Below, one piece after another: positions 56,433-64,000 of a stretch of 64,000 bases of DNA. Origin of the DNA: Hygrocybe punicea (taxonomy: Eukaryota > Basidiomycota > Agaricomycetes > Agaricales > Hygrophoraceae); the NCBI GenBank assembly GCA_963556145.1, contig OY744466.1, forward strand, positions 1,736,001-1,800,000, in the 5' to 3' direction. Numbering within the stretch: the first letter of the stretch is position 1; every line of letters begins with the position of its first letter. The position numbers and the translations under genes were made by a program. The notes under the pieces were generated by a model, which was not told the DNA's origin, made no database searches, and saw only the letters and a list, made by a program, of their open reading frames with translations.

Positions 56433-58559
56433 TGGAACGGGGTTGGGGGCGTCTTCGGGCTGGGGAAAATTCGACAGCAAACGAAAAAAGACTTACCTGG
56501 CAGCAGGGGGTGGATGCACCACTCTCCTGGCCAGTTCTCTCACTTTCCGCGTTATTGTTGTGCATGGTTGTTGCCATTGCCATGGCCATTGTCATTGTCA
56601 TTGCGGTTGTTGCTGTCGTTGTCGTTGCGGTTGCTGCTGCTGCAGTTGCGGTTGCTGTTGCTGGGGGTCATTTGGCCGTCGTCATCATCGTCGTTGGGGT
56701 GGTGGCATTGGTGGTGGTGGTGGTGTTGCCACTGCCATTGCTGCTGCTGCCACTGCTGCCATCGATTCACTCCGACTCACATTGGAACGCGAGGGAGGTT
56801 GTTGGGTGAAGTTGACCGTGGGCGCCTTATTTATGTGGTCAAGGTGGGCCCCGTGGGGCTGTTCTATGTAAGAAAATGTCAGTAAAATATGAAATAAAGT
56901 CATTACTTACCGTGGTTGTTGAGTAACGTTAGTGTTGAGTTGAAATTGAAGTCTCGCATGGTATGTTTGAGGTCACATGACCTATGTTCACGCGACTGCA
57001 TACAAAAAAATGTGAAAAGTTGAGTATCTAAATGAGTATCTACGTAGGTAAATATATATTATGGTTCGTGGTTTGAACCACATTTGAACGTGGTTTGAAC
57101 CGCATGTCAGTGCCAGAACCACAAACCGAACTGGTGGTTCGGTTCAGCCAAAGGGCTGAACCAGAACTGAAATTCCGGTTTGGTTCGCGGTTCAAACCGG
57201 GTTCGGATCGGTTCCGAACCGAACTTCGGCATCACTAAATGAAACACCGAACTGAACACAGACGGAGATAGTCAGGGACGTCATAGTCCATCCTTTAGGG
57301 AACAAGTGCACCTCAACTTCAACATCATTGATCCACTGGTTCCCTTGAATATCAAGTTTACTGAATGGGTTGTCCTTCTGCTGTTCTTCGCATTCTAGAA
57401 CCCAGGTATCGTGGAAGTCAATCCAGATGTCCTGTCGGTCCCTCTCATTCTTGGGCCTAGCCCACTGAGGATTTTCTTGAATTCGCAACACAAGAACTCT
57501 GCAGATGGACTCCGATTTTAATATTCAATTAACTTTTTTGAGTAAAGACAACCACCGTTGAGTGAGGGTCACTTCAAGGTGGAGCAAAGATTGCAGGGGA
57601 CCCGCCCAAAGTGTCATATCGGCCAGAAACTCGCCCGCTGAGTCATCTGTATACGGGCTTGTGATATTATAAAACACTTGCCATTTAGTCCCCATTCCTG
57701 TTCCCTCTGACGTTCTCTGAGAGTCCATTGCTTCACGGAACTGGTGGCCAATGGCCGAAATGGCCCTTTCATGAACTGCAGTGGGTAGTTGAACAAATAA
57801 TATTCCCTTCTCCCAGAGATAATCATATCTGATACAAAAATCTCTAAGTAACCCACAACAGAAGGTGGCGTCGATGGCACTTACTTCACCCTAGCTAACT
57901 TGAATTCTGAGTTTACTGGCTTAAACAGTGTATCAAATTCTCCGCCGCTCACACAGGTCAATTCCTGTATTATCTGTGAGCACATCTTGAAATGTTCAAT
58001 TTAAAGTCAATGTGCCTTAATAGAGCCCACCTCCTTTGCGACAATGAATGCTTTCAATTCCTGCAGCCACCATGGCTCAATAGGTAATAACCCCCCAACA
58101 GATATCAAAGGTGTGGCCAGGGGTTGCAAAACACTTGCAGACAGCATGGGAGTTGAGGATGGCAACATTTCTCCAACAGTTGGTTTTGCATTCTGGGATT
58201 GAGGATGGCAAGGTTTGTGGCATGATTTGGTTTCCGCAACCCGGACATCACTGTTGCTTGTGGATGGGATGTACAGTTGGAAATGGGGTAAGTGGGTGGT
58301 TTCCATCTCGCCGTAAATCGTGGTCATATTGCAACAAACTCGGAGCATGTGTTTCATATGGAAAACAAGACAACAGCCGTTTGTAAGCATGCTGTTTACA
58401 GTCTGATGTGGCATGGTATTAGGACCCGAGTCACTCTGTCTAGAACCTATCAGCCTAGGATAGATACAGGAGGGAGTCTTATTACTCACTAGTAGTGTAG
58501 CCTGAGCGTATTGCCAGATTAAAGGTACACCTATTTGTATAACTATATACATGAAATAA

Positions 58560-61000
58560 ATGTGTCAAAAAATCTTCATATAGCAACTATGTTTGAACTC
58601 TGGTGACTTTCCTACCAGCCGGTAGATAGGCTGGCTGCAGTAGCCTTGCTTCCTACTTCGCTGGACAAGTCAAAAGGCTAGATTGAAATCAAACATGATG
58701 GTACTGTCACACATCACGAGCCTGGACTATTTTATTGCTGTCGATTGGTTGAGGGATGTCGCGTTGGCGATTTGTGTTGTAGGCAGCCTACGGGACACGT
58801 TAGAATCTATTGCAGAAAGGAGAGAAATAATACATGCTGTTTGCCCGCACTTTACTGGCGCGTCTGTTTGTTGTCTGCCATTTGGCACATCCTCTCGAGC
58901 CTGCACTATCACTTGCCACAAACAACATCCATTCATCCTTCATGTCCCACCCTCCGGCTCCATTTCCAACCACGTCTCCCACCGTGTCCCTCACCACATC
59001 TCCCACCGCGTTTCCAACCTCGTCTCCCACCTCGTCTCCCAATGTGTTTCCCACTGCATCTCCCATCTCGTCTTTACTGGCTTTGGATGCGAGATCCGAA
59101 CATCCAAGCGGCGGAATCGGATCTACCGATCCCGTCCAACATGCGACGGATGGCAACAACATAGTTGGCCAATTGTCGCCACTTTTGCTACCTCTTTGAG
59201 GGTTCCAGGATGTACTTGTCGGAGCATCTAATCCAGCCATGTCATTGGATCTAACAGCGTCTAACATTCACGATGATGACATCCATGAGTATCCTTCCTT
59301 CTTTACCTTCTCGTGGCTGAGCATTGAGGCCAAATCAGCTGAGGTAAACTTGATAGCCTGAGAACGTTACGTGGACTACGGAATGGAGACAGTGGAAGAG
59401 GTGATGAGGAAACCTGAATAAAGGACAGAAATTTTGATTGTCAGTTGTTTTGTTTGTATATTGAATATTTGAACAATTGTCCCCAGTAATTTGCTTCAAT
59501 CTATTCAATTTAGGCACTGCTTGGTGGGATCAACTAGGTTCTGATCGTTTAATTCCATTGTTCAATTCCACCGTTCAATTCACCATTCAATCTGTCACCG
59601 CCAATATATGATATCAAAGGGTCTAATGGACCAACCTCTCTTTTTTTTGGGAGTGTGATGAACCTCCATTCTGCAAGAAGTAAGCCTTCATGCGAGAGGG
59701 TTTATCTTCTGCTCCTGTGAAGGCTTTTGGTCCTTTTGCTTCACATAACAGGCCATGATTTGATGCTGTTGATCAACCAAGTGGTACCTGTGCTGGGGAT
59801 CATTGCTGCAGACCTATGATAGCAGAGGGCAGAGGGGAAGTGCCTAGTATGTTTCTGATTTTACAAGTACTATATATGGTTAGGTAAGATTTTTACTGAC
59901 ACGTGCTAGCCAAAATGGATCACACAGGAGTGAGACAAAATAGTCTAAAATTCTGCCCTCACAATAAAAGCCCTAAATATCAGTCTATAAATCCTAAATA
60001 TTTGAATCATTTTCTCTTTTCTGAATACACGTTCACAATAATGAAAACAATAAAGGCCTAAATAATTGTAATTTTTGTATGCACTATTTTCTGCATGAAT
60101 ACCACATCAGAAAAACTGTGTGTTACTTAAGATCATCTTAATATGCTTTATTCTTACATCAAGACCAGAATAAGTCAATCCAATCTGTCTGATGCTGTCT
60201 TAAAACTAAAATCAATACATCTAAGACTTAAGAAGTGACAGGTTTTCCTGATGCACTTTAGATAATATTATTTTCTGCAATATTTTCACGAGTAAGATAA
60301 TATTAATAGTTTCAAAATGTGACTGGATATCTGTGTATTATTTGATTGCAAAAATTCCTCATCCTCATCCATCTCCTGTGTCAGAATAAACCCTGCCATC
60401 AGTCTTTTTTTTTTCATTCTTACACCCAGCTTAGTGCTGATCAGTCTCTGCTTTCCATAGAACTTGGGGTACGGTTGCCGGTAAGGATCAAACCGTGACT
60501 TGCATGGCACTTGCCGGGGTCCTCAATGGACCTAGGGTGCATGCAAAAAGGTGAAAATAGTATACAGTGACCAGCTAATGAGCGCTTAATGAGCAACCAG
60601 CTAACAAGCACTCAATGGTCTTCGCAATCATAGAATAATATTGATGAGATTATATACCAAGAATGTAAATAGATGCGTGATAAAAGTAAACATGAATTCC
60701 AGACATCAGATCAATCCTTTATAGGTGCCTTCTACTGGCGAACGCACCGGCGACCTCTTCCTCACGTCGCATGCTTTCTTCTCAGCTAGAGAGGAGACAC
60801 CATTGGGTACGTGCGGGTGAGTTTGGGTTGGTGGGGTGCCGCATAGAGTGGATGAGGGATGGCAAGGGCGAAGTGTAGTGTACACTATTGTTGGCCAACA
60901 TCGAGAGAGACCGCAAGTGTACCAGTGGCGGGGCTATACTCAAAGTGAACTCGAGTCTGACTCGAGGAGGCGGAAAGGCTAGGAGCACCCTCATGGTTGC
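58560..61000. other. Unassigned stretch with a Ser/Pro/Thr-type repeat
   Basis: 58920-59080 (+) is a degenerate 9-12-bp repeat (tctcccaccgtgtccc, cacctcgtctcccac) read as Ser/Pro/Thr or Gly/Val/Asp. 59300-60300 is AT-rich with no gene I can support. A short minus-strand ORF at 60286-60510 (CKSRFDPYRQPYPKFYGKQR) has ordinary composition but no family. No tRNA-like cloverleaf seen. Confidence 0.4.
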
Positions 61001-62740
61001 CTGGTTTAAAAATAAAAAAACCAGTAGCCCCTCTCCATTTTTAAGGGAAAGGGAGATGGTAGCACCGACTACCAGATGGACGGAATTGCAAGTGCAAACA
61101 TCTTGCCTTTCAGAGGGTGGACAGGCAGTGTCTTCTCTGTGTGAATCGCCAGACCAGGCAAATTGTCATGCAACATGATCTGTGCGGACAGGTCCACCAT
61201 ACCGGTGGGCATTGGGGGATGTGGAGAATGCAGGAGATGTCGAAGTTGAGCTGCAGGATGATGATGGGGTGTCCAGGGTGGCAGGTGGCGTCCAAGGTTG
61301 TAGAAGATGACGACGACGAAGAGTTGGGAGGGGTGGCAGAGCCAGGTCCACTGCTGCTGCTGCTGCTTCTGGGCGAGTGTGGCAAGATGGCTTGGGCGGC
61401 GACGGATGGCACTGGCCAAACAATAGGATTGGGCTTGTACTGTTGTGGGGGGGGGTACATGAACAGTCAGTGACACCCATGTTGCACTAGTCCCACCACC
61501 ACCACCGCTACTACCTGAACTTATAGAATTCGCAGGCAGGAGCACCTTCTTCAACACCATCTGAAGAAGAATACGTGGGATATGGACCAGGCCTGCAGAA
61601 GTCCCATCACCATGACCTCGAAGTTGGCGAGTATCAGGTTGTCCACGGTGAGCTCCCACTCCAAGTAATTGCACATCTTGCGCTCCATCTGGTTTATCTC
61701 GTGAAGGTTGAACATGCCCTGAACAACTTAGTTCGAATAGCTATCATCGCAGTGTAGAGGCTGCGGGCCATCTGGACCTGAATCCTCTTCATATCCCACT
61801 TCGTCCCCGTCCATTCCCATTCACGTATCGTTGATTCCGCCCAATTCCGGTCCTCTCCGTCAATTCCGCTCTGGATTCCGCCTCCGGATTCGTTCCTACA
61901 CGCAATGTGATGTCTCTAACGACCCGGAATCACTATGTATATAGTTACATATGATATATCTTCATTTCCCGTTACTTAGTACATAGCACCATTCCTCCTA
62001 TACTCCGCTCCACTCCTCTCCCATCACATTACATCCTATCATATTACATCCCATCATATAGAAAAATACAGGTTATCACTCCCCTTCAGTTCTATTTCTT
62101 AGTCCTCGCTTCGTATCGTCTCCATATTAGTCTTCATACTCCACTCCCTTCACTTCCCCTCTGATCCGGAACCCTGGATTCGGGTTGGATTGACTAGACA
62201 CCTTAGAAAGACTTTACTCCTCTGATCACTTCTTAGCTGATCACCCTTACAGTAGATTCCTATTTCGTGTCTACAACAGAACTTGCCGTCACAGCGGATG
62301 ACCTTGCTGGCAATCATCAAAGTGGAAATGAACAATTGGTGGCCCGACAATCCACGGGCTATCAGAAATTGGGCTTTTAGTTGCTGCAAGAGAACAAGTG
62401 CAGCGAACATGATGGAATAGTGGAGCTTGGTGCTATGGAGGGCGTACATGATGAAATATGGGAGTTTAGCTTGGTAATCGAGGATGGGGGGTACTTGGGA
62501 CAAGCGAACAGGTGGGTGATGAAACGCCCACAGAGGCATGCGATGTACTCATGGACGTAAAATGGGTCAGGCTTTGTGAGGGTGGTGTGGACCTGAGGAG
62601 GGTGCACCAGCAAAAGTGAGGGGTGGCCTGGATCAACGGAAAAGTGAGTAAATCAAAAGGAAAGATATTACTTATAAAGGGACTGCTGACCGGAGGAACA
62701 GGGTGAAAATGGGAACGTTGTGGTAGTTGTGCCTGGTCCA
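61000..62740 (-). pseudogene. PHO80/PCL-type cyclin, frameshifted and split by a solo LTR
   Basis: Would bind a Pho85-type cyclin-dependent kinase. Minus strand: HEYIACLCGRFITHLFACPK, then a one-base frameshift near 62480, PYFIMYALHSTKLHYSIMFA, LLQQLKAQFLIARGLSGHQL and FISTLMIASKVI, the LTR, then CDDSYSN, QGMFNLHEINQMERKMCNYL and EWELTVDNLILANFEVMVMG. The order matches the fungal cyclin N-terminal fold with the YALHRT-like and MIASKV...D motifs. C-terminal part is Pro/Ser/Gln-rich with drifting frames (SSSSSGPGSATPPN near 61340). The LTR sits between KVI and CDD. Two frame faults plus the insertion argue against function. Confidence 0.75.
61753..62293 (-). mobile_element. Solo LTR, 541 bp, in cyclin pseudogene
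   Basis: In minus orientation it starts TGTGACGGCAAG and ends CCTCTACA (TG...CA). Flanks gcag (61749-61752) and gcgg (62294-62297) are a 4-bp duplication with one mismatch. Its right ~120 bp match the LTR at 16722-18218 (ggattcgggttggattgact ... gcttagctgatcacc-type). Solo state implies LTR-LTR recombination after insertion. Confidence 0.82.
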
Positions 62741-62749
62741 TCACATGAC

Positions 62750-64000
62750 TTAGGTCTCACGGTTGGATCCCTTATGTAGGATTTCCAGTCTTAGTCTTAG
62801 TCTATCTTATGATATCCTATCTGATTCCATCATGACTTCCCCTTTCATGTGTGAGCAGCCTCAGACCCACTCCATCATGGTGATGAGAGCACAATTTGAC
62901 CCATGCAGCTAGACGAGACCACCACATTCCACTCGCACCAAGATTTTTACACAGAACCAGTGATTGTTCGAGCACAGAGAACCCCCCCGAGACCCCACCT
63001 GCATGATTCCCTGCAGCACCCACATGAAAAACCCCACAGAAGACAGTCTCCAAAAGCCCCAGTACCTCGTTTGTATCCTGCTACACGCCCCGCGACCACC
63101 CTCACGACTTTTCGCCCACCTTCACCATTCCACACAGCCACCTCGCGCAGCCACGTCACCAGCTTCGCCCACCAAAAACCCGACCAACCATGCCCAACCA
63201 TGGCACCCCACACTCCTTACAAGACCCCCACGAGGTTGCTGAGCTGGACGACGTATCCAACAACGCCGTCACACAGCCAGGCATGCCCTCGATATCACCG
63301 TCCCCGTGTTCCACTCACCCTTTTTCATTAGGACACCCACAGGTGCGCTAATCAACACACAGACGCTCACGGTACCCCCGCATTTGCACGAAAGCTCCAC
63401 CTACCCCGTCCTAACCTGCACTGTCCCCACCAACCCTGTTACCACCCTCAACCACCCCCTGCCGCGTCACCCAACCGCCACGTCATCACGTCGACTCACA
63501 CTTCTCGCCCACACTGGCACTTTTTTCCTAGATCCAATGGGCACGGCGCAACACGCCCGCGTCCACTCCCTCGCGCCTGCCATCTCCGTACCAACACAGC
63601 CCCATCAGCCCATACCCACGCGAACGACGCATCCAAACCCACCCAACGAAACGCAACAATGGGCTACCCACACGAGAACCTGCGAGCCCCACACCGGCTC
63701 GTTTCACGGCCCCATACGCCCATTCCCAACGCGATCAAACGCCCCCACGCAGGAACTGGGCAACAAAGTCGACCCAACGCGACCGGCACACCCCACCCCA
63801 CCATGCCCCATTTCCACACACACGGCCCCATGTCCTACACCCCCATGAGTCTATGCACCACCACAATGGCCCATCCCTGCGATACGACGACCCCAAACGA
63901 TGTACCCGACATCGTGAGTCCATCCACAGCACCCCTGAGGTCAGATCCCCCATTGCCCCACCCACACGACGTACTATGACGGCCGTACCCCAAATGGACG
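62750..64000. other. Strongly C-rich (plus-strand) low-complexity stretch at window end
   Basis: From about 62900 the plus strand is dominated by C and A (runs of ccccac, cacccca). Plus ORFs (62903-63331, 63306-63848) read as Pro/Thr/His-rich peptides without domains and the minus strand as Gly/Val/Trp-rich; neither is convincing. The plus ORFs may be partial low-complexity exons. The window cuts the stretch. Confidence 0.45.

Larger units (their letters stand above)
55910..57237. mobile_element. Non-autonomous hAT-type element C, 1,328 bp
   Basis: Perfect target duplication aatgaaac at 55902-55909 and 57238-57245. Tips tagtgttgccgaagttcgg (left) and tagtgatgccgaagttcgg (right, inverted) with GGTTC hexamers. 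Interior has two dyads, a GTTG/CTG block and a segment inverse to element B. Left tip is near-identical to element A's tip. No transposase. Confidence 0.93.
55650..58010 (-). pseudogene. G3, main coding segments (unknown protein)
   Basis: Minus-strand exons: 57880-58005 (FKMCSQIIQELTCVSGGEFD), 57540-57840 (YDYLWEKGILFVQLPTAVHE, WQVFYNITSPYTDDSAGEFL), 57290-57515 (LRIQENPQWARPKNERDRQD, EVHLFPKGWTMTSL), then hAT-type element C, then 55650-55890 (LLAAGDIPSKDLDSRLQAVW, FGKKRMRSE). Element C appears to lie in a short intron: a cag acceptor precedes FNLLAAGDIPSKD and ctctgac is a plausible branch site. The KDZ element then splits the last exon. An upstream ORF (58007-58552) may be a 5' exon. No domain recognised. 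Confidence 0.6.

Noticed and set aside
58745..58830. Possible CCHC zinc knuckle (CCRQPTGHVRIYC)
   Set aside because: Spacing is one residue off the CX2CX4HX4C pattern and no Gag or other retroelement context is adjacent.
58834..59199. Ser/Pro/Thr-rich plus-strand ORF resembling a mucin-like protein
   Set aside because: Driven by a degenerate 9-12-bp repeat; opposite strand is equally open (Gly/Val/Asp).
60460..60550. Possible tRNA or 5S-like RNA gene
   Set aside because: Some box-like words are present but no cloverleaf or complete A and B box pair could be drawn.

Overview
The window reads as nuclear DNA of a mushroom-forming basidiomycete (Agaricomycete). Genes are cut by many introns of about 50 nt with GT...AG ends. 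The gene families are ones I associate with that group: KDZ transposon, TET/JBP oxygenase, PIF/Harbinger with a Myb-like partner, BED-finger and DUF659 hAT-type genes, Spt5-like KOW proteins, and a STAND-like plus ankyrin gene. Species cannot be named from the sequence. I found no rRNA, tRNA or CRISPR. Almost every recognisable gene is decayed or physically split, so this looks like a repeat-rich accessory region and not a housekeeping block.

Layout. 0-2.3 kb: no firm gene, some short palindromic repeats. 2.3-5.7 kb (+): BED-finger hAT transposase gene. 5.9-10.5 kb (-): one host-like gene of unknown function (G1) broken by a 1.2 kb hAT-type element (8-bp target duplication) and by an 849-bp full palindrome (3-bp duplication). 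10.6-14.8 kb: 126-bp tandem repeats, one end of another hAT-type element, then a Ty3/gypsy pol remnant whose integrase ORF carries a C-terminal ASCH/PUA-like domain. 16-18.2 kb: a small basic protein gene and a putative solo LTR. 18.2-20.2 kb: repeats and a perfect 54-bp-arm hairpin. 20.2-24.7 kb: PIF/Harbinger element with convergent transposase and Myb-like ORFs, the transposase split near its start codon by a hAT-type element. 25.6-28.0 kb (+): STAND-like N-terminal domain and ankyrin array in overlapping frames.

28.3-33.3 kb (-): DUF659/hAT-dimerisation gene split by a 2.06 kb hAT-type element carrying a captured fragment of an ER Hsp70 (BiP/Kar2) gene, and by a second member of the palindromic family. 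36.4-38.9 kb (-): Spt5-like KOW gene. 41.3-42.4 kb (-): TET/JBP-like dioxygenase pseudogene. 43.2-44.4 kb: hAT-type element. 46.2-48.4 kb (-) and 48.5-49.0 kb (+): divergent hypothetical genes. 49.5-55.6 kb: a 6.1 kb decayed KDZ element with 45-bp repeat arrays at both ends. This element and the hAT-type element at 55.9-57.2 kb together split one gene (G3) spread over 49.4-58.6 kb (-). 61.0-62.7 kb (-): PHO80/PCL-like cyclin pseudogene split by a 541-bp solo LTR. 62.8-64 kb: strongly C-rich DNA.

Three signals tie the window together. (1) A 50-54-bp double dyad, cctcgcgaa-N9-(core tcaattga palindrome)-N9-ttcgcgagg, occurs at least 11 times, mostly as pairs inside hAT-type elements whose tips are otherwise unrelated. 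(2) Five insertions rejoin their host reading frame exactly when one copy of the target duplication is kept; two others sit in an intron and next to a frameshift. (3) In-frame TGA codons recur where CGA (Arg) fits the reading frame, as expected from deamination of methylated CpG.
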